64,000 bases of DNA from Patiria miniata (Eukaryota > Echinodermata > Asteroidea > Valvatida > Asterinidae): contig NW_024037050.1 in the NCBI RefSeq assembly GCF_015706575.1, positions 4,216,001-4,280,000 on the forward strand, read 5' to 3'. The position numbers and the translations under genes were made by a program. Numbering within the stretch: position 1 is the first letter of the stretch; every line of letters starts with the position of its first letter. Positions 22,009-32,935 of this stretch are shown piece after piece. The notes under the pieces were generated by a model. That model did not search any database, had not been told where the DNA came from, and worked only from the letters and a program-made list of their open reading frames with translations.

Positions 22009-22767
22009 CATGTTAAATTTAATAACTGAAGACCAGTAAACATGCCTACCGTAGATACATGACCGAGTCATGTTGGGACAATATTGCCATAACCCCGAGG
22101 TCAAACAAACAGACCCAGTTCAGTGGGGTTCCCCCCTTGGTGAACACGCATTCCCAACTGAGGGTTACCTTTATAAACACATGATAGTGGTGAACTTGAG
22201 ACGTGGTGCTTGCGAAACGTCTGTCATCTGCACAGTGCTGAGAAGAAGTTGGTTGGTTCGCTGGAAGAGGGGACTGAAAGGGAAATGAGAAAAAAACAAG
22301 AAAACAAGCCAGGAAATTGTCATTACTGCCACCTCTTATAACAGGATAATGTTTTTGCACGAAGACGCATGAAAAAAATAATAACGATGGCAAGGACTAG
22401 AAAAATCTATTTAAAAAAATGCATAAAAATTCAAGACTGCTCATTCCAGGATTGAATCAGAAATCTAAAATCCAACAAACATACATGCTCATGTAGAAAT
22501 TCTAAATATTGGGGATTGCACAGTCCTGGTGTTCCCAAGTGATTGATGTTGTTCATTGTACCGGTACATGTACAAGAAAGCAATAATAAATGAGTGTACA
22601 TGTATGCACATACACCTGTTGATTAATGAAGTGTTTTTCTCCATTATTGTACACAAGAAAATGAAGGTGTTTACATTTTTCAACGCAGTTTTATTTTATT
22701 GATTATTTGTCATGTTATAAATACAAATTACCTGTACATGTATATAGTTCTTTGTTTTTAGTGCTGC
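22009..22767. other. No gene seen
   Basis: A 115-residue minus frame at 22046-22393 has no recognisable domain or splice support. A TACCGGTACATGTAC word lies near 22559. Confidence 0.45.
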
Positions 22768-23054
22768 GCATTTTTAATAATTCAATATTCGATTATTGGA
22801 ACTTAGATATGATCTATTCAAATATTTGAACACTTACATGGCGGTAAAATCTTTGTTTAATAAAGATTATCTACACTGTACATCAATGTATTTTTCGAGA
22901 TAGCTGACTTGCTGACATTTGACAGATTTTAAAAATGGGCTAATATTCCTCACGACAGCTCTCACATCATGTGCACGAGTGGCTGTCCACAAAAAATGTG
23001 ACATTTTGGGTCATTCCATAAATTTGGGGTCCAACTTAGTGTGTCCCTGTTACC

Positions 23055-23090
23055 ATGAAATATACACACAGTATTGTGTGTATATTTCAT
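23055..23090. repeat. Perfect 16-bp hairpin
   Basis: ATGAAATATACACACA and TGTGTGTATATTTCAT are exact inverted copies with the 4-base loop GTAT. Confidence 0.9.
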
Positions 23091-23124
23091 ATACACATAC
23101 ATAGGCCTATATGTTATGTTACGA

Positions 23125-23420
23125 TAGCTGTGGCTATGAGGTCCCGTGTGTTGTGTAATGCACGTTAAAAAACCCAGTAACACTTATCGCCAAGAGAAGG
23201 GGTTTGCCCCGGTGTTTCTGGCAGTGGCTGCTTAATGCGCCGCAGCACCTTGTAAACCATTATAAAGGTGCTACATAATGGTTCTCATATTTCTCATGTA
23301 CATGTACATGTACTTCATTTACCTGTCTCTAATAATAGACATAATTTCCAGCGCCTTGAGTACCTAATTGTTGGTAGATATGTGCGCTATATAAGACTTC
23401 GGTATTATTATTATTACCGT
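23125..23420 (+). mobile_element. SINE-A copy, head missing
   Basis: Matches the SINE at 45730 from AGGTCCCGTGTGTTGTGTAA through GAGAAGGGGTTTGCCCCGGT, GCGCCGCAGCACCTTGTAAA and CAGCGCCTTGAGTACCTAAT to TATAAGACTTCGGTATTATT. The tRNA head is absent. It carries a small TACATG expansion (23296-23312), and shows what the target site of the LTR element looked like before insertion. Confidence 0.85.
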
Positions 23421-23500
23421 ACATGTACAGTACGGTACGGTACAGTACGGTATGTACATGTACCGGTACATATGTACATGTACAGTATGTATGTCATGTG
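23416..23500. repeat. GTACGGTAC / TACATGTAC palindromic microsatellite
   Basis: Mixed CGGTACGGTACAGTACGG and TACATGTACCGGTACATAT words directly follow the SINE tail. Confidence 0.8.
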
Positions 23501-23638
23501 TATATATTATGTAATTCAGGACACACTGTTTAATGCCTTCTAACTATCTCCAAGAGTGATTATCTCCAAGAGTGATTATAAAATACACGTACCGGTACTG
23601 GGGTACCTACCAAACAAATATAAAATAGTGTGAAGTCA

Positions 23639-23994
23639 ATTCGGGCGATTCAATGCAGTGCGCCACCAAGAGTTTGCCATGGAGAGTTCATTTTTCCAGT
23701 GCATTGTGGGAGATGGTCGACAAATTCGCAGCACGGGATTTGAAATTTTTAGTTTTTCTGGTCAGTATTGATAAAATTATTAGCGTATGACACGAGTATC
23801 TGTCTGTCCTTTTCTTCTTGGTGGTTTTTTTTTGTAAGGCGGCAGAACGATATGCCCCAATCTATTAAACAAATTAGCTCAAGTTGTCTACTGACCCTCA
23901 TTCAAATGGGCCATGTTTTGTCGACAGTGAACTTAAAAAATGGACTCTCCATGGCAAACTCTTGGTGGCGCACTGCACTGTGAATCGCCCGAAT
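23639..23994. mobile_element. MITE with ATTCGGGCGATTC ends, copy 1
   Basis: The left end ATTCGGGCGATTC leads into CAGTGCGCCACCAAGAGTTT and GCCATGGAGAGT, and the right end is its inverted copy ending GAATCGCCCGAAT. Terminal arms are about 50 bp. The middle carries GTGCATTGTGGGAGATGG. A second copy at 28335-29056 is disrupted by another MITE. Short frames inside are chance. Confidence 0.85.
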
Positions 23995-24255
23995 CACAAT
24001 GATACTTGAATGGCAAATTACACAGGTCAGGTGTAACAGAGACACAAAAAAAGGTCACACTTTTGGACCCCACATTTATGGAATGACTGATTTAACATAC
24101 ATGTACAATAAAACTACTCAACTTGTCATGCTTTACAACATCAACTGGCAATGTCTGGGACATTTCTTCTCATCTTCACAAGACGGCTCACATGGTATTC
24201 AGATTTTCGGTGGATGATCGACTATTCGGATATTAAATATATTCGGCATGCAGCC

Positions 24256-24416
24256 CTATTGGCTTCATGATGAATGATGAACAATGAGTGTTTCGCTTGC
24301 AAGCTTGTAATTACTGCTATCTAATTAATTAATTAATTGCACTGCTGCATGATGCTCTCACAAGCATCATGTTCAGCACATGCAGGCCTACTTGATGAAG
24401 TATCCCTCAATATTAA
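24256..24416. other. No gene seen
   Basis: Contains a TAATTAATTAATTAAT run near 24322. Confidence 0.4.
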
Positions 24417-24750
24417 ATTAACCCTTACTCTCTGAGGGTAGTTTACTGCATGTCAGTTGGTTATGCCAATGCCCTCCAGCTGCAGTATATTGGCAGATAA
24501 ACTATCTTGACAGTGAAGGCTCCAATTGGCAGGAGTTGGAGGCCCTGGAGGGTGCCTGATACTGACCAGCTGGGGGCACTCACTTTGTTATCAGAGGACT
24601 CTCATTGTTCTCTGTGGCATGTATTGGAGTGCCTGTCCAGTTACCCTTGAAATGACATGGCAGATATTGGAGGGCCATGCAAAAAACATAGGAGATTTTC
24701 TTGAGGCACATATTGGCATGTGTTGGAGGGTCTAGTAGGGTAAGGGTTAA
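24417..24750. repeat. Word-repeat cassette: TTAACCCTTAC ... GTAAGGGTTAA
   Basis: The ends are exact inverted copies (TTAACCCTTAC and GTAAGGGTTAA). Internal words TTGGAGG, TATTGGAG, TGGCAG and GAGGG recur irregularly. One of the clearest examples of the family described in the findings. Confidence 0.6.
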
Positions 24751-24819
24751 TTACAAAAATATGACTATACTACAGGAAAACCTGTGGTATACCGGTACAT
24801 GTAGCCTTTTTTTATAAAT

Positions 24820-24866
24820 ATGGGCGGACGTTTTTACCCCGAGTCCCGGGTAAAAACGCCCGCCAA
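24820..24866. repeat. GC-rich hairpin
   Basis: GGGCGGACGTTTTTACCC and GGGTAAAAACGCCCGCC pair almost completely around a short CGAGTCCC loop. CGTTTTTACCCC recurs near 25027. Confidence 0.75.
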
Positions 24867-25503
24867 ACTTCCTCCCGAAAAGGGGGAAAATTTCCCCTTA
24901 TCAATATAATGACCATGATATTATATTTGCACCTGATAGAGCAGACATGTAATGCATAGAACCACATATTTATTTCCTAGTGTCTCCAAGTGGTACTGAG
25001 ATATTCAACAAAAACTTAAAAATCTGGCGTTTTTACCCCAGTTTATCCTGCCTGTCACAATCATGACAATGAGCAATTATCATTATTTAGAAAACGCAAC
25101 ATGAAATAACCTACCGGTACAAAAAAACGATAGCAAATCTTGCTAGGGGGATATTCTTATCTTTCCAGTTTCCCTTTTACTAATGATAGCAACATTTATA
25201 CCCGTACATGTACAAGTAATTGAGCATGAGCGTCAATTGTATTCATGAACAGTACACTGTACATTGTGCAATGCAAGGTGGCTAAAAACAGGATGCTCAC
25301 ATCCCCTTGTGCACATTTGGTTATTATTCCAAAATATTTCTAAATTTCAGCAAAGCTTTGTCAATTCAATTTGTTATTAAAAAAATCGCCCTAAAATTTC
25401 CATAAAATTATGCATTGGATCTGAAATATGAGTCACATATTCTGCCTAAAATATTACGCATAAATACACTTGGCTTTCTAAGCCCTCAGTGCAGATTTGT
25501 TTT
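24867..25503. other. No gene seen
   Basis: AT-rich with TACATGTAC near 25205; nothing recognised. Confidence 0.45.
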
Positions 25504-25945
25504 TTAAAGAGGTTGTGGAATGCTCGAAGACATTTCCGTCATTTTTTGTGTCTGTCATGATACGAGTACAAAAGGTACTTTCGAGAGCTGTTTTTCAGGT
25601 CCTGTTTCGACCCGAACGTGCAATTTGTGTAAAAGTCGTCGTTGGGGACAACAAACAAAACATAGTAAATCGTGACATAATAAACAGGACTCGTTTATAC
25701 TACGCTGCATCGGGAGTCCTGTTTATTACGTCATGATTTACTATATTTTGTTTGCTGCCCCCAACGACGACTTTTACACAAATTGCAAGTTTGGGTCAAA
25801 ACAGGACCTGAAAAACAGCTCTCAAAAGTACCTTTTGTACTTATTTCATGACAGACACAATAGTCGTTTTTATTTCATCACACCTTAGGCTACAAATACC
25901 CGAAAAATGACGGAAATGTCTTCGAGCATTCCACAACCTCTTTAA
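25504..25945. mobile_element. Long-armed foldback MITE with TTAAAGAGGTTGTGG ends
   Basis: Almost the entire 442 bp is one imperfect palindrome. TTAAAGAGGTTGTGGAATGC is mirrored by CCACAACCTCTTTAA, and inner pairs include ACATTTCCGTCATTTTT, GTACAAAAGGTACTTT, TGTTTTTCAGGTCCTGTTT, GTGTAAAAGTCGTCGTTGG and AAACAGGACTC. The right arm has an extra insert of about 40 bp. The flanks are TTAA-like. The plus-strand 79-residue frame inside is chance. A read-through transcript would fold into a long double-stranded RNA. Confidence 0.85.
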
Positions 25946-26039
25946 GTTTAAAATTTACAATTTACAAGGTTTAAATTTCAACACTTAGAATCTGCTAACA
26001 ACAAGCCTGACAGCATGAACAGCAAGTTCTAACATGCCT

Positions 26040-26690
26040 GGTCTTACCTCTACACTGGCTGTGCATCGCGTGCGCAGGTCCAACTGACACTTGCCAATGT
26101 GATCATCTTAAGCATCTCAAGTCCCGGGATGCGATCCCTTGGCAATCTCCAGCTAAGGATCCTCTCCCCCCTAGTTGGAGATCACGGTTCTCCACCAAGT
26201 GGCCAATGCCTACAGACACCGTATCAACACCTCATTAATGAGCTGACTGGATGTCCGATGATGGGCTAGCGTCCCCTGTGCCCCGCCAACCCTCAGCGCA
26301 GCGCGGGCTAACCTCCCAAATCCAGGTTGAGGAATGGAGTACACCTGCCTCCCTAAAATGAGGCCCCCGTTGCAGAAATGAATTTACGCAGGGGTATGCC
26401 AGACATGAAGCTATCCCGTGGCATAAAATTAATCAATAATGAGGGCCTGCTGCTGAAGAATCTATACGGCGGGGGTCGTTAGACGTAATTGGAGGTTAAC
26501 TCGGTCCACAAGACCGTACGTATATCTCTGACTGCCATTCTTGAAATCCTGGTCACATAGAGTCATTAACTGGAGGGAAAAAAACACAGACTTGGAGACG
26601 CTTCCTCGGTGACAGTAAGAATCATTAGAAACTGCAACATCCAAACATTGATGAAGGAGCGGCATGTACCGGTACTACATGTAGGCCCTG
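26040..26690. promoter_or_regulatory. Complex unique block, possible conserved non-coding element
   Basis: Higher GC and higher complexity than its surroundings, with no TACATGTA words, no repeat partner and no long frame. It contains TAAT-core words (CATTAATGAGC, AATTAATCAATAATGAGG, ACGTAATTGG) that could be homeodomain sites. This is only an impression from composition. Confidence 0.25.
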
Positions 26691-27529
26691 GAGAAGAAAA
26701 GAAAGAAAAAAATTGTTCATCTTTCAGTTCATAATACAATTAAGAGTCATAACTGCCTCTGCGTAAATTTCTATATTGAATTATTGCATTTGGGACAAGT
26801 ACGGGAGAAACTCATGTGTACAGTGAAAACACTGCATCAATCTCCACAGTGTATCCCTTTGCATTGAAGTTTGCATTCAGCAGCAATTTCTGAGGTTTTT
26901 TCACACAACAATGAAGGCACAATATGATACTCATATCTCTGTGAAACAAAAGCATGCACATCAGAGATGGCTGCAATGCACAGGATCTGTATTCTTTCCA
27001 CTCACATACATGTACATGTACATTTGTGTATGGTACCGTACTTAATACCTGTACTGTACATGTGTACTTGTATGCATGTATGCTGCATGGACATGTTTAT
27101 AACATGCACGTTTTGTCAGCATACAGGTACACACAGATTTTAGATGCGTATTCATGTGAAGGTTTGGCTTTGAAATCTTTCTAAAAACTGCTGAACTCTT
27201 TGATTCTCTGGCAAATGTAGCATGTGTGTGCACATTTTGGATGAACCCAAACATGCCAAATGACACAACCTAAACCTGCGTTCATGGTGTTAAGACCCAA
27301 TAGTGTGATGTCACTGTCAGTGTCAAACCGTGACACTATCCACTCCTAATAGGTCAAATACATTGAACATATGTACCCGCGTAAAATCACTGGCAAAGTA
27401 ATAAATCCGGTTTGTGTGACCCTCAGGGTAAATCCAGAGGGTGAAATGAGATTCAAATACTGCACACACAAAATGATCTAGCACAGTAACTCTAAGGCTG
27501 TCATATACAAGCAGGGTTCCTGCACCTTT
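26691..27529. other. No gene seen; TACATG repeats
   Basis: A TACATGTACATGTACA stretch lies near 27007-27023; the frames at 26954-27266 derive from it. Confidence 0.45.
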
Positions 27530-27966
27530 AGCTAACCCTAACCCACCTCACTCCTCCAAAATCCTCCTGGCGGTTTTGGAGGATTCTAGAGGATTGAGGA
27601 TGAATGGTGATTGAATCAAATGAGGATTCTGGAGGATTGAGGATGAATGGTGATTGAAGCACATGAGGATTTTGGAGGATTGAGGATGAATGGTGATTGA
27701 ACTTTGAAGCACAAGAGGATTTTGGAGGATTGAGGATGAATGCATTTTGAGGCAGGACTGTCTGATGATTTTGAAGGATTTGGCGTTCGTTATCCTTCAT
27801 TTAAACATGAGTGCAAAGTTTTGGGATGAGGAGGATTTTGGAGGATTGAGGATGAATGCCTTTTGAGGCAGGACTGTCTGACAATTTTGAAAAATTTAGG
27901 CGGAGTTGCAAAATTTTGGAGGATTGAGGATGGTTGTAAGCAACAAGGGCCTAGGGGGTTAGGGTT
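27530..27966. repeat. Word-repeat cassette: TAACCCTAACC ... GGTTAGGGTTTTAA
   Basis: Bracketed by CTAACCCTAACCCACC and GGGGGTTAGGGTTTTAA. Inside, GAGGATTTTGGAGGATTGAG followed by GATGAATG is repeated at least five times with variable spacers, including a second, longer unit with GCATTTTGAGGCAGGACTGT. The two long minus-strand frames arise from the repeat period and are not genes. Best-developed member of the cassette family. Confidence 0.75.
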
Positions 27967-28334
27967 TTAAGACAATATAATTCCATGGCTTTTCCATGAC
28001 CGAATCACGACAATCCATGACCTACCGGTACATGTTTAATCAAAATACAGATCCAAACTGTAAAACTTGTTCCGTGAAAAGGGCTCAACAAAAGCAGAAA
28101 AACAACAAAACAAAGCAATATGCCTACTGTTTTTCGAAATTAAAAATGTGAAACTCGGTTAAAAAATAACACTTTTTTTTTTTCTTAGCCAAGTCCATCA
28201 AACCGTGGAATTGCCCCCACATGTACCATCAGCATAAAAAAAAGATATGTAGTACCTACGTGTACAGTACATGTACATACAGCGTGAATTTAGGATGAAA
28301 TACGGACTCACTGGTAAGTATTGCGCATGCATTT
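27967..28334. other. No gene seen
   Basis: Contains TACATGTA words and A runs; nothing recognised. Confidence 0.45.
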
Positions 28335-29056
28335 AATTCAGGCGATTCACAATGTAGTGCGCCACCAAGAGTTCGTCAGGGAGAGTTAATTTTTCCCAGT
28401 GCATTGTGGGAGATGGGCGACAAATTCGCAGCGTGGGACATTTGAAATTGTTAGTTTTTTCAGTCAGTAGTTTCATAAGCGTATGATTCGAGTATACATG
28501 TATGTAAGGCCAAAAAAAAAAAGTCTCCCGTTTCTGGAATGGAGCTTGCCCCAAAAGTGGTGCGGCGACACAGCTTTTTTTTTTTCACTTTTTTTTTCTT
28601 CAAATTTTGCCTGATGACTGCAAATGGTGCCCAACTAAATTTAGTGCAAAATGTATGGGAGCCCAGAGAGGCCACATAAAGCTTATACTCGATCATAACC
28701 CCATCTATAAACATGTTAAAATTGTGCAGCAGCAGGATTTCAGTCAAACCAGTGAGTTTGGCGGTTTTGAGACATCATCTTACATTGAAAAATAAACTTT
28801 TTAATTTTGCCGACGGTCATGGCTACGGCGACGCGCGCGCAGACCAGAAACCAGAACCTTTTGGGGGGGGGGGGGGGAGGGGGGGGGAGGGCCTAAGTTT
28901 GCCTCTTCTTTTTTTTATCAATATGGTGTTTTTTGTAAGGCAGCAGAACGATGTGCCCCAATCTATAATAAATGGGCCGTAAACATGAAAAATGGACCCT
29001 CCATGGCAAACTCTTGGCATGCTTGGTGGCGCACTGCATTGTGAATCGCCCAAATT
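28335..29056. mobile_element. MITE with ATTC-GGCGATTC ends, copy 2, interrupted
   Basis: Left arm (GGCGATTCAC, GTAGTGCGCCACCAAGAGTT) and right arm (CCATGGCAAACTCTTGG, GTGGCGCACTGCATTGTGAA) match copy 1 at 23639. The middle is split by a different MITE at 28506-28895, after which AGCAGAACGATGTGCCCCAA resumes the copy-1 sequence. Confidence 0.8.
28506..28895. mobile_element. Nested MITE with TAAGGCC(C/A)n ends, copy 1
   Basis: Begins TAAGGCC plus an A run and GTTTCTGG, and ends CCAGAAACCAGAACC, a G-rich run and GGGCCTAA, so the terminal arms are inverted but carry homopolymers. It splits a copy of the ATTC-GGCGATTC MITE and is therefore younger. A second copy is at 30625-31017. The G run (28863-28890) could form a quadruplex. 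Confidence 0.65.
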
Positions 29057-30624
29057 AGGAGAGTGACAGGTCACGTGAGAGGGTTAACCAATAATAGGGT
29101 AAAGAAGTCCAATTTTCACAGAAGTTTGATTAACATACATGTATGACACCGGCATTAAATACACTAATAAACAATGTACGTGATTACATGCCTCTATTGA
29201 AAAATGGCGCTTCTTGGTACACGTGTACGCAAGACAATTGCCTGTAGTACATGTATGTGATCAACATTAACATGTTCCAATAGACCAGGAAACACAAGAA
29301 AAGGCTGAGGTTTAGCTACGTATTTATTTATGTACATGACCTGTGGTTCTACCGGTACACGCACAAACAAAATTCACTAAATACTCATTACTGCTTGCCT
29401 CTTTATTGAAGAAAGATGCTCCTCGCGAGAAAGATGACAGCTAATTCCGTAGCTGGAGACCAACAATGTACTGGTACCAAAGGACAAAACACAAAGACGG
29501 CAGAGGTTTAATTTGCGCATTTGGTTCCACCGGCCCGGAAATTGAAGCACACCCATGAACTAAGGCTACGTGTATACATGCATCTTTCATTAAAAAAAAT
29601 AACACTAGCCACACTCCACGACGGAATATCGACAATAAACGACCTTGAAGATGAAGCGCTTGCCTTTACGTTGCTAGGTTACCAAACAGCCTGCAAATAT
29701 CCGTTTGTTTTATTTTTCTTCTTTTTTTTTTTTTTAAACTGCGTTTCCCTCCTTCACAATACCGACACCCCTGCTCAAGCAGAACTAATCGGAAATTGCA
29801 AATACTCGGGGTTGCTGTATACGTCGGCAATGAGCTACATGTACACGTGCAATATTGATGGGTAGTTGAGGCTGCTCTATTGTTACGAAACCAGGTTGAA
29901 GTCGTCGATTAAACAAAAGGCTGGCATCTCTTCAAATATGAAGGTTTCAACAAAAAAAAGGTCAAGCCAACAATATGGTCTGTTGCCTTGGAAACGAAAC
30001 AGGGATGAAAGACAAAAGGCTTCTGTGAGGACCTACAATGTACACAGCTGTTGTTGTCGGTCTGTGTTTTGAATTTTACGTAAATACCACGATGATGCGC
30101 AAAACCTAAACTGCATCACAGCTCACCCAAATGAGAATAATACATCTTTAACTGTTATTTTTTTTGGGGGGGGATAAACATTTTAAACATTCAACAAGAT
30201 TCCCTGTAATATTACACTGGAAATGTACCTGGGAATGAGGTATCATGTCGTGATAATTTTTCACTAGAGATGAAAGCATGCGCACAAATTAATATCTTGT
30301 ATTTGTTTTGTTTTTATGTCTTTGTTTGTTTTCTATCCTCTTTCATTTTTTTGTTTTTAATTATTTTGGGGTTTTTTTTGTTTTAAATGTTGGTTTCAAA
30401 TGTACACATCCGGCATATGGCCACAGAAGTTGCTTCTGCTTCAGTACTGCGTAAACACCCTCTAGAGGGTTATAAACACGCATTTTGTTGTACCTTCATG
30501 TACATTGTATACTGTAATAATCCTCTATGTACCGGTACATGTACGTAGGAGTGAAATTTTGAATTATTTACTCCTACCGGTACATGTATTATCACCTGCA
30601 TTCTTTTTTATTGGTCATGCATTA
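29057..30624. other. No gene seen
   Basis: Unique-looking sequence with TACATGTA and ACCGGTAC words. Frames at 29441-29635 and 29521-29865 overlap on opposite strands and lack recognisable domains; a T run at 29718-29735 inflates the second. Confidence 0.45.
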
Positions 30625-31017
30625 TTAGGCCCCAAAAAAATTAATATTTGGTCTCTGGTCAGACCAAAGTTCCGGAAGTGACGTGGCCACGCGGCTTTTT
30701 TTTTTTTTTTTTTTTGCTTTTTTTTCTTTTTCTTCTAGCTTGGATTGTACAGACAAGGTGGGGGTACTATTTTGCTTTTTTGGTGTCCTCATGTACATTG
30801 GTGTCCTCCATAATTTGCCTTGGTGCCCTCGATCATTTGCCTTGGTGCAATTTCCCATTCCTTGGTGCTCTTTGGTAAAAAAAAATGAGGAGGTGCGGAA
30901 ATAGAGGGCGCTGTTGGAGCTACCGCGGAACATTTTGGAAAAAAAAAAGATCGACGCGCATGATTAAAATCGACGCGCGCGCTGACCAGAGACCAACTTT
31001 TTTTTTTTTTGGCCTTA
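30625..31017. mobile_element. MITE with TAAGGCC(C/A)n ends, copy 2
   Basis: TTAGGCCCC, an A run and TTTGGTCTCTGGTCAG at the left are mirrored by CTGACCAGAGACCAAC, a T run and GGCCTTA at the right. Inner sequence has T runs and CTTGGTG words. The 102-residue minus frame and the plus frames are produced by low-complexity sequence. Confidence 0.7.
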
Positions 31018-31477
31018 TATTAAGCACATGAGGTACATGTACCGGTAACGATTGACAAACTGTACAAAAAGCGCTGACATTTATTTTACCTGTATTACCC
31101 ATCATATAATGTTCAGGCAGATGTTTCAATCAGGAATGGCATTAAATGTGATTGTGAATGTGAGCGTACATTGTACATGTACATACATACATTTACATCA
31201 CAAAGCAAAATCTGCCAAATACAAATGTAGCATTGAAAAACAAAGACCACAATGATAATCATCCATGAAATTTCCACACAGCAATCGGCAAATTACACTG
31301 CACATTGTCCAATGCACGTACCGTGTAGTGCTGTGCACTTTAAAATCATTTCTTTTATCCCAACTTGGACTGATTTCGAAACGCACTGATTAAAGATAGC
31401 ATCTGCCAAGCAGCCTAAAGTGGCCGCCCATCAGGATTTGCGTGCACCTGCCCTTGTCGAAAAATGGGCATAGAACC
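31018..31477. other. No gene seen
   Basis: TACATGTAC words near 31035 and 31175; nothing recognised. Confidence 0.45.
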
Positions 31478-31560
31478 TATTAACCCTAACGTCTTATGAA
31501 CTCTAACGTCTTATGAACCCTAACTTCCATCTTATGAACCCTAACATCCTAGCCATCACT
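31478..31560. repeat. Small cassette of TTAACCCTAAC and TCTTATGAACCCTAAC words
   Basis: (A/C)TCTTATGAAC(C/T)CTAAC is repeated three or four times, starting from TTAACCCTAAC. Smallest member of the cassette family, or a simple minisatellite. Confidence 0.55.
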
Positions 31561-31879
31561 TTGGGATAAAGAACTGAGTACTACAGAATACTACAAAAAT
31601 TATGTATGCAGGCGCAAATCTTCAAAAAAAGGAATTGTTTACGTCATACTCGAGAGCTGGACACTCCATTATAGCTAAAGGGGTGTTTCGAAAAACAGAA
31701 AGTAAAAGTGTTGAACAAAATCGTTGGAAGTTTATAATTTTTGACTTGTTTTGACTTTTGGACTGAAAAGTTTTGATTTTTGGACAGAAAAAAATCAAAT
31801 CAATCTTTTTCGCCTCGGGTAATTATCAGCATTCCAGACTCCAACAAGTCTTCAACATAGTGTTTAAGACCTCCCAAGC
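31561..31879. other. No gene seen
   Basis: Nothing recognised. Confidence 0.4.
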
Positions 31880-32160
31880 ACACATTTATTCCCTTATTAA
31901 AGAAGACATTTTTGCTAATATTCCTCATGGAAATGATGGAAGCACTCAAATCATGCCCCAAAGTGCCTGTCAAAAGAAGTGTGGCATTTGACAACAATAA
32001 AACCACACAATTTACACCATAACATCATGGACAATTTTCATCTTCTCCACAAGTCCTCTCAAATTTGTCAAATATTTGAAAAGAAAAATGCTAAATTCGG
32101 ATTTTCGGTTCATGATCAAATATTTTAATATTCGACATATTCGGCCCAGCTCTAAATTTG
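31880..32160. repeat. Fragment related to the 22768-24255 element
   Basis: TTGCTAATATTCCTCATGGA, GTGTGGCATTTGACAA and the ATTCGGATTTTCGGTTCATG to TATTCGGCCCAGC end resemble parts of the arms at 22940 and 24200. Diverged fragment. Confidence 0.45.
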
Positions 32161-32793
32161 GGATACAGATTACATTTTAGACATGCTGATTCCGTCATCT
32201 TAAGGAAATGGCGTTGTGATTTAATTTTGTTAATGTTTAGCAAATGTTTTAAATACCATTTAAACGTCAAACATTCAGCCATTTAACGAAGGCTGACACC
32301 TGCAGACCAGCGAGATTGATCTACAAAGACTGAAATAGCGGGCAGTCATTGAAAAAGTAAAAACCTAACTACAGCGCACAGTTGTACATGTACATGTACA
32401 TGTACAAAATGTACATGTACCGGTATGTACGGTATATGTCCGTGTACCCTGAATGAATAATCAAGTATTGAGGTGCTTCAAGGTTTGTTAAAATTAAATA
32501 GGTTTGAAAACATTATTCATTATTTGCACTACTGGTATGTGTGTTTACATTTGACTCAAAAGAAGATTGCGTGAACACAGGTTCCTTTTTTAGAATTTGA
32601 GTTTCTATTAAACATGTTAAACGTTCTCGAAGATTTGTAAACGGATTAAAAAAAAAAAACGGAAAAAAAATATTTGCCGAAAGGTTTAAACGTGTAAACA
32701 TGGTAAACAATGGTAAACATGTCAAAGCACCACTGTGGAATCTTTGTGATTGAAAGGATTCAGTTGTTTTACACGTTCAGTATTAGTACACAA
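32161..32793. other. No gene seen; (TACATG)n near 32382
   Basis: A TACATG array with ACCGGTATGTACGG lies at 32382-32435, and GGTAAACATGGTAAACAATGG words near 32690-32720. Confidence 0.5.
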
Positions 32794-32935
32794 CTTCACA
32801 GGTTTGCAGACTGCTCGTGAAATGTACTAGAAACTTTAACCAAGCGGAGAATATAACCAAGCGGAGAATTTCACAAGTTTGCAGAATGCAGACTGCTCGT
32901 GAAATGTACTAGAAAATTGAAACCAGGTGGAAAAA
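32794..32935 (+). repeat. 82-bp tandem duplication
   Basis: GCAGACTGCTCGTGAAATGT plus ACTAGAAA starts at 32806 and again at 32888. Between them ATAACCAAGCGGAGAAT is itself partly doubled. Confidence 0.8.

Larger units (their letters stand above)
22768..24255. mobile_element. Inverted-repeat DNA element carrying a SINE and a MITE
   Basis: GGTCATTCCATAAATTTGGG plus GTCCAA at 23010 is mirrored by TTGGACCCCACATTTATGGA at about 24063. Weaker symmetry continues outward to GCTGCGCAT at 22768 and ATGCAGCCCT at 24255, with ATATTCGAATATT-type words near both ends. Inside lie a SINE-A copy (23125-23420), TACATGTA repeats and a complete MITE (23639-23994), so it was the oldest layer. Related fragments occur at 31880-32160 and 39495-39575. 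Confidence 0.6.

Noticed and set aside
27528-27800. Two overlapping Ser/Pro/Asn-rich minus-strand frames
   Set aside because: They follow the period of the GGATTTTGGAGGATT repeat.
31478-31560. Interstitial telomere repeat
   Set aside because: CCCTAA words are single copies spaced by other sequence, not a tandem TTAGGG array.
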